NCBI RefSeq assembly: GCF_000331105.1 | Contig: NC_020054.1 | Span: forward strand, 2,921,451 to 2,985,450 | Source of the DNA: Fibrella aestuarina BUZ 2 | GTDB lineage: Bacteria > Bacteroidota > Bacteroidia > Cytophagales > Spirosomataceae | Length of the DNA stretch: 64,000 nucleotides | Reading direction: 5' to 3' | Shown here: positions 25,820-34,814 of the stretch, one piece after another | Layout: each line of letters begins with the position of its first letter | How positions within the stretch are numbered: the first letter of the stretch is position 1 | Notes under the pieces: generated by a model | Seen by the model: the letters and a program-made list of their open reading frames with translations, nothing else | Database searches by the model: none | Told to the model about the DNA's origin: nothing | Made by a program: the position numbers and the translations under genes

Positions 25820-28486
25820 ATGAAAAAAAGGTACCTGTTTCTTCTGTTAATGGTGGCTTGTTCAGCATTAGAGGCTCAGCCTGTCAACCGTCTATACATC
25901 GCCAACGACGACCATACCGATTACATGTGGACGGCGAATGAAGCCACGTATGACTCGGCGTTTGTGCACATGCTCGACTTCTACCTGCACCAGATCGACT
26001 CGACCCGCAATAGCCCCGCCGACTTTCAGGCGCGCTTCAACTGCGACGGGAGCTACTGGCTGCGGGCATACCAGAAGTTCCGCTCGCCAGCCCAGTTCGG
26101 TCGGCTGATCGCTGCCATCAAATCAGGGCATATCAGCAGCCCGCTCAATACGCTGGTAAACACCTACGGCGCACAACCGACGGAAGCCGTACTGCGCGGG
26201 ATGTATTACGCCGGTAGTCTGGAACGTACCCATAGCCTTCGGTTCAGACTGGCGCAGACGATGGAAAACAACACCATCCCGCTGGGTCTGAGCGCACTCT
26301 GGGCAGGGTCGGGCGCTAAATACAGCTATAAGGGCATTGGTGGTTACGGCAGTCAGATGACCTACGAATACCGCGACAACCGCCGCCACCAACTCTACCG
26401 CTACGCCGGTCTCGACGGGTCGGGCGTGCTGATGAAATGGTATACGTACAACGAAAAAACAGCCGCCCCGCTCGGGGGCTATGCCGAATGCCGACTGTTT
26501 CCGAAAAAGAGGCCTGCGGGTGTCAGTCAGACCGAAGAAATCAGCCGGGTTATTGCCAAACTGGATGCCTTGTGCGACACGGTCTCCCCCACATCAACGT
26601 ACCCGTTCAGGGTAGCGGGGGCGTTTGGCTACGGCTGGGACGATCTGGAAACGTACGTCTCAAACCCGTTTATCCAGGCCGCCCGCAACGCCACCAACGC
26701 CACTCGAAAAGTACGGGTATCGAACGAAGAAGATTTCTTTGACGACGTAGCCCGCAGCTACCCCAACCTCGCGGCCGAATCGGTAAGCTACGGCAACGAA
26801 TGGGACCTGTACTGTGCGTCGATGAACGAAACCACCGCGCGGGTACGTCGGTCGACCGAGAAGCTGCGGGCGGCAGAGGCGCTTGCCTCACTGGTGGCGC
26901 TAAAGAACCCCGGTTTCGCCCGTCAGCTTACCCCCGCCCGAGACCTGGCCTGGGAGTCATTTGGGATGTACTGGGAACACAACTGGACCGCCGACGGGCC
27001 CGTGAAACAGCCGGTCCGGGCCACCTGGCAAAACAAGATTCAGCGACAGATCACCAGCTACGTCGATTCACTGTTCAGGCGCTCCGTCGACGCGTTGGGT
27101 GCTCAACTCAAACGAGCAGCGAATCCACGATTCTTCGTCTTCAACCCCCTTGGCTGGACCCGTACCGACGTTGCCGATCTGGCTTACACAGGTACGTACC
27201 CGGTTCGGATCATCGATGCGTCGACGAAGCAGGAAGTAGCCAGTCAGCTAATCACCAAAGGCGGGCGTCGGTTTTTGCGCATCTGGGCCGAAAACATCCC
27301 GTCGGTTGGCTACAAAGTGTTTGAGCTAACGCCCGGAACGCCCGCCACCCGGCCTGTCGCCGCGACGGTTTCGGGCGAGTACATCACCAACAGCGATTAC
27401 CGACTGCGGCTCAGCCCATCGGGCGCTATTACGGACATTCAGGATCGTAAGGCCAACGGGCGACAACTGGTAAAGCCCCTCGACGGCAAATACGCGAACG
27501 ATCTGGGCGTGGGGGACGTCAACGCGGGCAGTCCCGTCGTTGCCGAAAACGTGGGGCCGGTGTCGGTCACGCTGAAAGCGGTTTCGCCGCTTCCCATACC
27601 CCACACGGTGCGGGTAACCCTGTTTGTCAGCGGCCGCAACGCCGGAGCGGGTCCGTCCCGCATCGAGATCGAAGACAGCCTTCAGGCCAATTTCAAAGAC
27701 GTAAAAACGTGGACCTTTTCGTTCAGCCTGACCAACCCGACAACGCACCACGAAGAGCTGGGCGCTATTCTGACGGCCAAAAAGGAGACGCAGGGGGGGC
27801 ACTACGCCGCCCAGAACGCCCGACTCGACTGGCAAACGTTCAACCACTTTGCTGACCTGAGCGAACCTACGTACGGTCGGGCCGCGTACGGTCGGGCCGC
27901 GTACGGGATTACGCTCTCCAACGTCGATTGCAGCTTCTTCAAGCTTGGCCAGAGCACTATCGATTCCCTGTGGGGTAGCTCGCCACAACTTCATGCACTG
28001 GCCGGGGGGCAGGTCGATACCAAGCGCGAAGACAAAGGCGCGTTGGGTATTCGGGGACAAAACGGCGAAACGGGCTTTCTGTACCAATTCGCACTCACTA
28101 CCCATGCAAGCAGTTTTGACCCGGTCAACGCGTTGAGATTTTCGCTCGAACATCAGAACCCACTCGTGACCGGGCTCGTCACCGGCACGGCAGACACGTA
28201 CCCAGCCCTAACGTTTTCGCTGTTAAAAATCAGCGACCCCAAAGTGCTACTCTGGGGCGTAAAACCCAGCGAAGACGGCATCGGGCAGGGGCTGATTACC
28301 CGCCTCTGGAACGTACCCGGACAGGCCACCACCGCCCGGCTGACGGCATCCAGCCCGATCGGTAAGGCCTGGCAAACGTCGCATATCGAAACCAATGAAC
28401 GCCTGTTAACACCAACAGGCAGGCAGTTGCAGCTCCGGTTCAGGCCAACGCAACTCAATACGTATCGTCTCCTGCTCACAAACTGA
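25820..28486 (+). CDS. Glycoside hydrolase family 38-like protein (alpha-mannosidase-like)
   Basis: Exported hydrolase of 888 residues from the ATG at 25820; a GTG nine bases earlier is possible. Signal peptide to about ALEAQ (residue 20). The N-terminal domain has the GH38 start motif as NDDHTDYMW (about 28-36), in which HxD-x-x-W is kept but the first histidine of the family's HxHxD is Asp. The C-terminal half (about 430-880) has the beta-rich GH38C character (FFVFNPLGWTRTDVADL; VTLFVSGRNAGAGPSRIEIE). Residues about 685-696 contain a duplicated pentapeptide (YGRAA twice). It starts the unit GH38 - ROK - permease - SIS (7-bp gap, 11-bp overlap, 12-bp gap), so the released sugar is probably imported, phosphorylated and isomerised by those products. 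Confidence 0.85.
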   Translation: MKKRYLFLLLMVACSALEAQPVNRLYIANDDHTDYMWTANEATYDSAFVHMLDFYLHQIDSTRNSPADFQARFNCDGSYWLRAYQKFRSPAQFGRLIAAIKSGHISSPLNTLVNTYGAQPTEAVLRGMYYAGSLERTHSLRFRLAQTMENNTIPLGLSALWAGSGAKYSYKGIGGYGSQMTYEYRDNRRHQLYRYAGLDGSGVLMKWYTYNEKTAAPLGGYAECRLFPKKRPAGVSQTEEISRVIAKLDALCDTVSPTSTYPFRVAGAFGYGWDDLETYVSNPFIQAARNATNATRKVRVSNEEDFFDDVARSYPNLAAESVSYGNEWDLYCASMNETTARVRRSTEKLRAAEALASLVALKNPGFARQLTPARDLAWESFGMYWEHNWTADGPVKQPVRATWQNKIQRQITSYVDSLFRRSVDALGAQLKRAANPRFFVFNPLGWTRTDVADLAYTGTYPVRIIDASTKQEVASQLITKGGRRFLRIWAENIPSVGYKVFELTPGTPATRPVAATVSGEYITNSDYRLRLSPSGAITDIQDRKANGRQLVKPLDGKYANDLGVGDVNAGSPVVAENVGPVSVTLKAVSPLPIPHTVRVTLFVSGRNAGAGPSRIEIEDSLQANFKDVKTWTFSFSLTNPTTHHEELGAILTAKKETQGGHYAAQNARLDWQTFNHFADLSEPTYGRAAYGRAAYGITLSNVDCSFFKLGQSTIDSLWGSSPQLHALAGGQVDTKREDKGALGIRGQNGETGFLYQFALTTHASSFDPVNALRFSLEHQNPLVTGLVTGTADTYPALTFSLLKISDPKVLLWGVKPSEDGIGQGLITRLWNVPGQATTARLTASSPIGKAWQTSHIETNERLLTPTGRQLQLRFRPTQLNTYRLLLTN
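27872..27906 (+). repeat. 15-bp in-frame tandem repeat in GH38
   Basis: The unit TACGGTCGGGCCGCG occurs twice in a row (27872-27886, 27887-27901) followed by a partial third copy (TACGG), encoding repeated Tyr-Gly-Arg-Ala-Ala. One of four 15-bp in-frame repeats in this window. Confidence 0.9.
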
Positions 28487-28493
28487 TTGACTC

Positions 28494-29444
28494 TTGAAAA
28501 CACTGGCGATCGGTATAGACATTGGGGGCACCCGGACAAAAATCGGGCTGGTCGACCTGGCCAGCGGTGTGGTCGACGCCATGCTCGTTACGCCCACCGA
28601 AACCAAAAACGGGGAGCAGTTTCTGCAACGGATCGGTACTGCCATCAGCCAGCTCAAAGACAAAGCCATTGCCGAACTTACCCAACTGGCGGGGGTGGGC
28701 ATCGGTGTGCCGGGCTTTGTGTTTGCCAACGGTGTCGTAGACTCCACGTACGGCTTTCTCGAATTCATGGAGGATTATCCGCTAGCCAGCTATATTCAGG
28801 AGCGACACGGGCTGCCCTGTTTGCTCGACAACGACGCCCGCGTGGTTGCACTGGGCGAGGCGACATTTGGCCAGGGGGAGAGGTTTAGCCGTGTTTTGGT
28901 CTTAACGCTGGGCACGGGCCTTGGGCTGGGTCTTACGGTCGATGGCAGGCTCGATGGTCCGCTGCCCTATGCTCACATGGGCGGCCACCTGACCATCACC
29001 ACCAACGATACGGTTTGCTACTGTGGCAAAACGGGCTGTCTGGAGTCGCTGGTATCATCGGCCGGTCTGCTGCGTATCGCGAACCGGCTGGGCTGGTCGC
29101 CGGAGCAGGCGGGTTTGCCACCAACGGCCGAGACGATTTTCAACCAGAAAAAAGCGGGCAATCCTCTCGCTGGGGCCATTGTGGACGAGTACATCGGCTA
29201 CCTGCAAACGGGGATCGACAACTACGTAAACCTATATGCCCCCGACATCATAGTGCTGGGAGGCGGCATGGCCAAGGGCCTTACGGGCGAAACCGACAGG
29301 CTGCACAACGCCCGTTTACTGAGCCCATACAAAGCGTATAAAACCCGCGTGACCATTTCTGACCTGGAAGAGAAGGCGGGCATTGTGGGCAGTGCCCTGC
29401 TGTTTAAACCCGAACGACTAGCCCCCTTACCCAATGAAAGCTAA
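28494..29444 (+). CDS. ROK-family sugar kinase
   Basis: Protein of 316 residues starting at a TTG at 28494; no ATG lies close, and the next Met would cut the ATP-binding motif. N-terminal phosphate motif IGIDIGGTRTKIGLVD, sugar-binding stretch LDNDARVVALGEA with catalytic Asp, second phosphate motif LTLGTGLGLGL, and the ROK zinc site (HMGGHLTI followed by CYCGKTGCLES) intact. C-terminal adenosine motif DIIVLGGGM. It should phosphorylate a hexose or N-acetylated hexose in the cytoplasm. Starts 7 bp after GH38 and overlaps the following permease by 11 bp. Confidence 0.92.
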   Translation: MKTLAIGIDIGGTRTKIGLVDLASGVVDAMLVTPTETKNGEQFLQRIGTAISQLKDKAIAELTQLAGVGIGVPGFVFANGVVDSTYGFLEFMEDYPLASYIQERHGLPCLLDNDARVVALGEATFGQGERFSRVLVLTLGTGLGLGLTVDGRLDGPLPYAHMGGHLTITTNDTVCYCGKTGCLESLVSSAGLLRIANRLGWSPEQAGLPPTAETIFNQKKAGNPLAGAIVDEYIGYLQTGIDNYVNLYAPDIIVLGGGMAKGLTGETDRLHNARLLSPYKAYKTRVTISDLEEKAGIVGSALLFKPERLAPLPNES

Positions 29445-30381
29445 ACCTGACAACTGGATTGTCTATTCAATAGCGGCAGCGTTTTTCTGGGGAACCTGGG
29501 GCGTGGTGGCCAAGCTTATTTCCGATCAGGTCAGCCCGTTTACCAATCACCTGCTGTTTAGCATCGGTATGCTGTTTACGCTGCCACTGATTCTTAACAA
29601 GGTCAAACGTACCCAGCCCAACCGGAAAGGGATCATTTGGGGACTGGTGGCAGGTGTGCTCGCTGTGATTGGCAATGTGGCGGTTTACCAGTCGTTTACG
29701 GCGGGCGGTTTAGCTGCCATTGTCATCCCCGTTACAAACCTCTACCCCCTGGTCACGATCGGCATCGCCCTGCTGGTGTTCAAGGAAAAACTGAACTGGA
29801 TCAACGCAATCGGTATCCTGCTGGCCATTCCTGCGGTGCTGTTGCTATCGGGCGAATCGCTGCTGTTCGATGACCCGGCGGCCTTCTTCCAAACCATCGG
29901 CCTCAATGCCGGAGCCGACCGTCGGTGGCTGCTCTATGCACTCGTTGCCCTATTTTTCTGGGGCGTGTTCAGCGCCGCCCAGAAAGAAACGACCAATCAT
30001 ATCTCGGCCGAATGGTCGTACGTCAGCTTCATCGTCTCGTCGGTGGGTATTGCGCTGCTGTTCATGGCGTTTGGCCTCGTCGATCTCGGGCTGTCGGCTA
30101 AAACGCTGGGCCTCGGTTCGCTGGCGGGTATGCTCAATGGGCTGGGCGTTTTGGCTAGTTTTGCCGCCTACAGCGCTGAAGGAAAAGCCTCGAAAGTAAC
30201 CACTATTGCCGGTACCCTTCAGCCCGTTTTTACCATTGGACTGGCCCTTGTTTTTCTGAATGAGCACCTGTCGCTCATCGAGTCGCTGGGCATTGGGCTG
30301 GCCATAGTGGGTGCCCTGACGCTATCGTACGAGACGCCTAAACCACAGCCCGAACCCCTTGAAAACGCATCAATGCAATAG
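29434..30381 (+). CDS. EamA/DMT-superfamily permease
   Basis: Integral membrane protein of 315 residues with about ten hydrophobic helices in two EamA-type halves (WIVYSIAAAFFWGTWGVVAKL near the start; LLYALVALFFWGVFSAAQKET at about residue 165). The repeated FFWG-x-W/F motifs show the internal duplication. By context (between a kinase and a sugar isomerase, after an exported glycosidase) it is the likely inner-membrane carrier for the released sugar. Substrate not readable. The start overlaps the end of the ROK gene. Confidence 0.88.
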   Translation: MKAKPDNWIVYSIAAAFFWGTWGVVAKLISDQVSPFTNHLLFSIGMLFTLPLILNKVKRTQPNRKGIIWGLVAGVLAVIGNVAVYQSFTAGGLAAIVIPVTNLYPLVTIGIALLVFKEKLNWINAIGILLAIPAVLLLSGESLLFDDPAAFFQTIGLNAGADRRWLLYALVALFFWGVFSAAQKETTNHISAEWSYVSFIVSSVGIALLFMAFGLVDLGLSAKTLGLGSLAGMLNGLGVLASFAAYSAEGKASKVTTIAGTLQPVFTIGLALVFLNEHLSLIESLGIGLAIVGALTLSYETPKPQPEPLENASMQ

Positions 30382-30393
30382 CTTTGTTTGGAG

Positions 30394-31311
30394 ATGAACC
30401 CTGTACTGAACGAAATTTTAGAGATACCCGCCCGCGCCATCGACGCGTTGAACACGCCGGTTGACGCCTTGCCGCTGCACGTAACGTACCTGGGCATGGG
30501 CTCGTCGTACTTCGCGCCGCTGGCCTTCAAGTACATAGGCGTGCCCATCAACCCGGAGCTAGCCTCGGAGTACTATTATTATCTGGCGAAGGGTAAAAAA
30601 GTGCCGCTGGCCGTGCTGCTGTCGCAGTCGGGGCGCAGCAGTGAGGTGCTGTGGTGCCGCGAGCTGTTCGAGCAGTATGTGGCAGTGTCCAACTACACTG
30701 ACAGCGACCTGTGTACAGCCCCCAACGTAGCGCGTGTCGTGCCTATTGGGGCGGGCGACGAGCATTATTCCTCCTCAAAAACCTACGTAAACACGCTCTT
30801 GACCCTGTTTAAAGGGTTTGGTTTTGACCCCCAATCAGCGGTGGCGTTGCTGGCCGACCGGTTTGAGCAGTACCGGCAGCAGGGCCAACAGCTCGCCGAT
30901 CAGCTACTGGCCGTGCGCAATCAGTACCCCATTCACGGCATGTACGTGACGGGCAGCGGGCCCAACATCGGTACGGCCTACGAGGCGGCGCTGATCTTGA
31001 GCGAAAGCACGAAGCTGAATTTTCACGGCCTGCCCATGGCGCAGTACGACCACGGCCCCAAAGAAACCGCCCAGAACAGTATCGTCATCCAGATCCTGAC
31101 GAAAGGACCGGCTTACGAACGTACCCGGCGCCTGTCGGAGACGATCGCGAAAGCGGGGGCGCATGTATTTACGGTCGAGACCGACGTTGAGGAGCCCTTT
31201 TCGGTCCTGCATACCATCGTGCCGTTCAACTTCGCGGCTTACTACATGGCCGAAAAACTGGGCATCGGCGAAACATTTGTGGTCGGCGGTAAAGTCACGG
31301 AAGCCGACTAA
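30394..31311 (+). CDS. SIS-domain sugar isomerase/deglycase
   Basis: Protein of 305 residues from the ATG at 30394 (a TTG six bases upstream is less likely). Two SIS domains as in the C-terminal half of GlmS and in FrlB/AgaS-type proteins: first domain THVTYLGMGSS-like start with VLLSQSGRSSEVL, second with GMYVTGSGPNIGTAYEAALILSES and the conserved catalytic-type stretch GLPMAQYDHGPKE. It would act on a phosphorylated amino or keto sugar made by the ROK kinase. Last gene of the GH38 unit, ending 3 bp from the convergent GntR gene. Confidence 0.88.
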   Translation: MNPVLNEILEIPARAIDALNTPVDALPLHVTYLGMGSSYFAPLAFKYIGVPINPELASEYYYYLAKGKKVPLAVLLSQSGRSSEVLWCRELFEQYVAVSNYTDSDLCTAPNVARVVPIGAGDEHYSSSKTYVNTLLTLFKGFGFDPQSAVALLADRFEQYRQQGQQLADQLLAVRNQYPIHGMYVTGSGPNIGTAYEAALILSESTKLNFHGLPMAQYDHGPKETAQNSIVIQILTKGPAYERTRRLSETIAKAGAHVFTVETDVEEPFSVLHTIVPFNFAAYYMAEKLGIGETFVVGGKVTEAD

Positions 31312-31314
31312 CCG

Positions 31315-32064
31315 TCAAAAGCGCCCCTGCAACAGAAATTGGTCGGTACGGGCGAAGAGGAGCGAGAAAAAGCTGAAATCGCTCTTGTTGGTATCGACCC
31401 GTTTTTCGAGCCGTAGGACCGGGCTACCGGGGGCCACCTGTAGTCGCTCGGCTATAGCCAGGCTGGCAGGAAGCGCCTGAATTTTCTGCTCGCCGCCCGT
31501 AACGACGAGTCCGTATTTTGTCCGCAGCAGGTCAAAAAACGAACGGTTCTCCATCCGTTGACGGGCCAGATTGGGTACGTACCGATTCGGCAGGATCAGC
31601 TTTTCAGAAAAGACTGGCGTGCCATCAACCGACCGCAACCGTTCCAGACAATAGTAGGTTGTGTCGGGCTGTTCACCGGCAGGAAAAAACAGCATATCGT
31701 CTGGAAACGGACAAAGCGTGGGTTTGGCCAGGATCGTCGTTGTGATCAGGTCGGCTGGCAGGTCATCGGGTGCTGCGGATTTGTCATCGGCCTGCACCGT
31801 ATGCGTTTTCAACGACATGACGCCCAGCCCAATCGGAATCGACTGCACTATGCTTCCTTTCCCCTGATGTTTTTTGATGTAGCCCTCCTGCACCAGCAGC
31901 GACAGCGCCTGCCGAATCGTCGGTTGCGTCAGTCGGTACTGTTGCTGAAGCACACTTTCGGAAGGCAATAAATCTCCCGCTTTGAACACGCCCCGGATAA
32001 TATCCTGCCGGAGCGCTTCATACAGATGCTGGTATTGGGGAATGCGATTCGGTTGGTCAGCCAT
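31315..32064 (-). CDS. GntR-family (HutC/UTRA subgroup) transcriptional regulator
   Basis: Regulator of 249 residues: N-terminal winged helix (about 10-78; YQHLYEALRQDIIRGVFKAGDLLPSE, LTQPTIRQALSLLVQEGYI) and C-terminal UTRA ligand domain (about 100-245; FFPAGEQPDTTYYCLERLRSVDG, ENRSFFDLLRTKYGL). UTRA domains bind phosphorylated sugars or related small ligands. It is divergent from the SDR operon and convergent with the GH38 operon. A perfect palindrome in the shared upstream region is the likely operator, so I expect it to repress the SDR operon and itself until its sugar phosphate appears. Confidence 0.93.
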   Translation of the reverse strand: MADQPNRIPQYQHLYEALRQDIIRGVFKAGDLLPSESVLQQQYRLTQPTIRQALSLLVQEGYIKKHQGKGSIVQSIPIGLGVMSLKTHTVQADDKSAAPDDLPADLITTTILAKPTLCPFPDDMLFFPAGEQPDTTYYCLERLRSVDGTPVFSEKLILPNRYVPNLARQRMENRSFFDLLRTKYGLVVTGGEQKIQALPASLAIAERLQVAPGSPVLRLEKRVDTNKSDFSFFSLLFARTDQFLLQGRF

Positions 32065-32104
32065 AGTGTCGGTAAAGATACACGCTGGCTAATAGTGCTG
32101 TAAA

Positions 32105-32192
32105 CTTATAAGACTATGTAGTAAAACTTGATATTTATCCTTCTCACAATCAAATTTTTAATTAATTTTTCTACAACTTATTATAATAAGTT
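32105..32192. promoter_or_regulatory. Candidate GntR operator region with 18-bp palindrome
   Basis: AACTTATTATAATAAGTT (32175-32192) is a perfect 18-bp palindrome with the CTTAT/ATAAG half sites typical of GntR-type operators, 54 bp before the SDR start. A shorter relative, CTTATAAG, lies at 32105-32112. The sequence right after the palindrome (AAGTTTTG) is one base away from a TAnnTTTG -7 box, so binding would block RNA polymerase. Confidence 0.72.
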
Positions 32193-32246
32193 TTGTGTTT
32201 ATTCATGGCTGTCTAGTACATTCGATTTCAGAATTGAAGAGAGCGT

Positions 32247-33035
32247 ATGAGTCAGTGGTTAACGGATAAACGGATCGTCGTTATTGGCGGCACAACGGGC
32301 CTGGGGCTTTCGGCGGCCAAAGCGTTTGTAAACGAAGGGGCGCAGGTAGTGGTAGTGGGGCGTAATCCCGAACACTGTGCTGAGGCCGAACGGCTGCTCA
32401 ATGGGAAGGGGCTGGCCATTACCGGAGACGCCACCGACCCCCAAACGGCGGTAAAAGCCATCAACCTCTGCCAGTCAATTTTCGGCGGTTTCGATGGGCT
32501 TTACCACGTAGCGGGCGGCAGTGGGCGGCGCTTCGGCGACGGGCCGTTGCACGAGCTGACGCTCGACGGATGGAACTATACGTTCTCCCTGAACCTGACC
32601 TCGCTCATGCTGTCGAATCAGGCGGCAATTCAGGCGTTTATGGCGCAGGGAACCGGCGGGAGCATTCTGAATATGGGCTCGGTGCTGGGTTACTCGCCAT
32701 CGCCGGCTTATTTCGCCACACACGCCTACGCCGCCACCAAATCGGCCGTGATCGGCTTTACAAAGTCGATAGCCGCCTATTACGCCAAAGACAACATCCG
32801 CGTAAACGTGCTCGCCCCGGCGCTGGTGGAAACACCCATGGCGCAGCGGGCCGCTCAGGACGATACCATCCTGTCGTTTATCCAGACCAAACAACCGCTG
32901 GCAGGCGGGCGCATTGGCCAACCCGCCGACCTCGACGGCGCGGCGGTCTACTTTCTCTCCGACGCCTCAGCCTTTGCCACCGGTCAGATCCTGTCGGTCG
33001 ACGGAGGCTGGAGCGTCAGCGAAGGGCAGTTGTAA
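32247..33035 (+). CDS. Short-chain dehydrogenase/reductase
   Basis: SDR of 262 residues with the NAD(P)-binding motif GGTTGLG (residues 14-20), the NAG-equivalent VAGG, the active-site Ser in MGSVLGYSP and the YxxxK pair (YAATKSAVIG, about 163-171), and the closing VDGGW. Oxidises a hydroxyl or reduces a ketone, probably on a sugar or sugar acid in the cytoplasm. First gene of a long plus-strand operon and the direct target of the divergent GntR regulator. Substrate unknown. Confidence 0.93.
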   Translation: MSQWLTDKRIVVIGGTTGLGLSAAKAFVNEGAQVVVVGRNPEHCAEAERLLNGKGLAITGDATDPQTAVKAINLCQSIFGGFDGLYHVAGGSGRRFGDGPLHELTLDGWNYTFSLNLTSLMLSNQAAIQAFMAQGTGGSILNMGSVLGYSPSPAYFATHAYAATKSAVIGFTKSIAAYYAKDNIRVNVLAPALVETPMAQRAAQDDTILSFIQTKQPLAGGRIGQPADLDGAAVYFLSDASAFATGQILSVDGGWSVSEGQL

Positions 33036-33093
33036 GTGCTAGCCCTAACCGATTCGTGTCCCGCAATCAATCACTGATAAACCCACAACCAAC

Positions 33094-33990
33094 TTGAGTC
33101 AGGCAATAGGCATCGATTTAGGCGGAACCCGGATCAAAGGTGTCCTGATCGACCCGGCTACGGGCGCGGTCATCCATCAATTGGTTACCCCAACCGGTGA
33201 CGAAAATGGGGCAAACTGGCAGTCGGCCGTCGCCGAAACCGCACAGGCGCTGACCCGCCAGGCAACCGAGCCTATTCAGGGCATTGGCCTGTCGGCACCG
33301 GGCCTGCCCACGCCCGACAACCGGGCCATTGCCTGCATGCCGGGTCGCCTTCAGGGGCTGGAAGGGCTCGACTGGTCGGCCTATCTGGGTAGGCCCGTCC
33401 GGGTACTCAACGATGCCCACGCCGCCCTGATGGCCGAAGCCCGCTTTGGGGCACTGGCAGGCAGTCAGCACGGGCTGATGCTGACCCTCGGAACGGGCGT
33501 CGGGGGCGGGCTACTACTCAACGGACAGCTCTACCAGGGTTTCTACCAGATGGCGGGGCATCTGGGCCACATCACCGTCAACGCCGATAGCAGCCAACCC
33601 GACATTACCAACGTACCCGGCAGTCTGGAAGATGCCATCGGCAACGTGACGGTTGGCAGACGCTCGTTTGGCCGCTACCACAGCACCCACGAGCTGGTGG
33701 CCGGGTATCAGCAGGGCGAACCGCTGGCAGCACTCGTCTGGCTGACGTCCATTCGCCATCTGGCCGTAGCAATTGCCTCACTGGCCAATGCGTTTTCGCC
33801 CGAAGTGGTGGTACTGGGCGGCGGCATCATGCAGGCCGACACGGCCCTGCTGACACCGCTCGAAACCTTTATAGACTTATTTGAATGGCGACCCGCCGGT
33901 AAAAAAACGATCATCCGAAAAGCCCACTTCGACGATTGGTCCGGTGCCATCGGTGCGGCTGCTTTTCTACCCCACGAACAAACCATATGA
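33094..33990 (+). CDS. ROK-family kinase lacking the zinc motif
   Basis: Protein of 298 residues starting at TTG 33094. It has IGIDLGGTRIKGVLID, the catalytic-type stretch VLNDAHAALMAEARFG, LTLGTGVGGGLLL and VVVLGGGIM. The histidine of the zinc site is kept (MAGHLGHITVN), but the CxCGxxGCxE cysteines of typical ROK proteins are absent (replaced around SQPDITNVPGSLED). ROK members without the zinc cluster exist, so it may still be a kinase. Its last four bases overlap the start of the SIS gene (ATGA), showing translational coupling. Confidence 0.88.
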   Translation: MSQAIGIDLGGTRIKGVLIDPATGAVIHQLVTPTGDENGANWQSAVAETAQALTRQATEPIQGIGLSAPGLPTPDNRAIACMPGRLQGLEGLDWSAYLGRPVRVLNDAHAALMAEARFGALAGSQHGLMLTLGTGVGGGLLLNGQLYQGFYQMAGHLGHITVNADSSQPDITNVPGSLEDAIGNVTVGRRSFGRYHSTHELVAGYQQGEPLAALVWLTSIRHLAVAIASLANAFSPEVVVLGGGIMQADTALLTPLETFIDLFEWRPAGKKTIIRKAHFDDWSGAIGAAAFLPHEQTI

Positions 33991-34814
33991 ACCCTACAAT
34001 CGAGTACATTAACCGCTCCCGCGCCCTGCTGACGACCATCGAACAGCAGGCCGACGCCATTCAGCAAGCCGCTCAGTGGTTCAGTCAGACCATCCTGGCC
34101 GGGCGCATGGTGCACCTCTTCGGCAGCGGCCACAGCCGGATCATGGTGGAAGAAATGTGGCCGCGCTATGGCTCGTTCCCCGGTTTCAACCCCATCGTCG
34201 AGCTGTCGCTTTCGTTCCATAACCTCGTGGTCGGGGCCAACGGACAGCGGCAGGCCATGTTCCTGGAGAACGTACCTGGCCTCGCCGACCGCATTCTGCG
34301 CAACTTCGATCTCTCAGAACAGGACAGCGCGCTGGTCATCTCGTCGAGCGGCTGCAACGTGGTGCCGATCGAAATGGCTGAGCTGTTTCAGCAGCGCGGC
34401 ATTCGGGTGGTAGCGCTCATCACCAAAGAACATGCCGAAGCCAGCACCAGCAAACGGCAGGACGGCAAAAAACTGAGCGACTTCGCCGACCTCATCCTCG
34501 ATACGGGCGCTCCCGTTGGCGACGCCATGCTGACGATTCCGGGGCTGGATACGCCCGTGGCACCTGGTTCGACGGTTGGCGGTGCCGTGCTGGTCAACTG
34601 CATCAAGGCCGAAGTAGCCCGACTGTTGACCGAAGCCGGACATCCTCCTACCGTACTGTCGGCGGGGAATGTCGTTGGCACGGAACGGGCCGTATCCCTC
34701 TTCGAGAGCGCCTACGATGAACACGCCCACCGGCTGGCCAAACTGTATGAACGCGTGGGTGTGCCCTCGTATGTAAGTGAGTCAACCGAGAGCGTCAGTC
34801 AGCAGCAACCATGA
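33987..34814 (+). CDS. SIS-domain protein (UPF0309-like sugar isomerase)
   Basis: Protein of 275 residues from the ATG at 33987, which overlaps the ROK stop codon (ATGA); longer open frames upstream lie inside the ROK gene. SIS domain with phosphosugar motif HLFGSGHSRIMVEEM (about 42-56), SALVISSSGCNVVPIEMA and a serine/threonine-rich loop. MurQ and UPF0309 proteins are the nearest relatives I can recognise. Together with the ROK kinase it points to a phosphorylated amino sugar or an ether-linked sugar as intermediate. It overlaps the next gene by 4 bp. Confidence 0.85.
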   Translation: MNPTIEYINRSRALLTTIEQQADAIQQAAQWFSQTILAGRMVHLFGSGHSRIMVEEMWPRYGSFPGFNPIVELSLSFHNLVVGANGQRQAMFLENVPGLADRILRNFDLSEQDSALVISSSGCNVVPIEMAELFQQRGIRVVALITKEHAEASTSKRQDGKKLSDFADLILDTGAPVGDAMLTIPGLDTPVAPGSTVGGAVLVNCIKAEVARLLTEAGHPPTVLSAGNVVGTERAVSLFESAYDEHAHRLAKLYERVGVPSYVSESTESVSQQQP

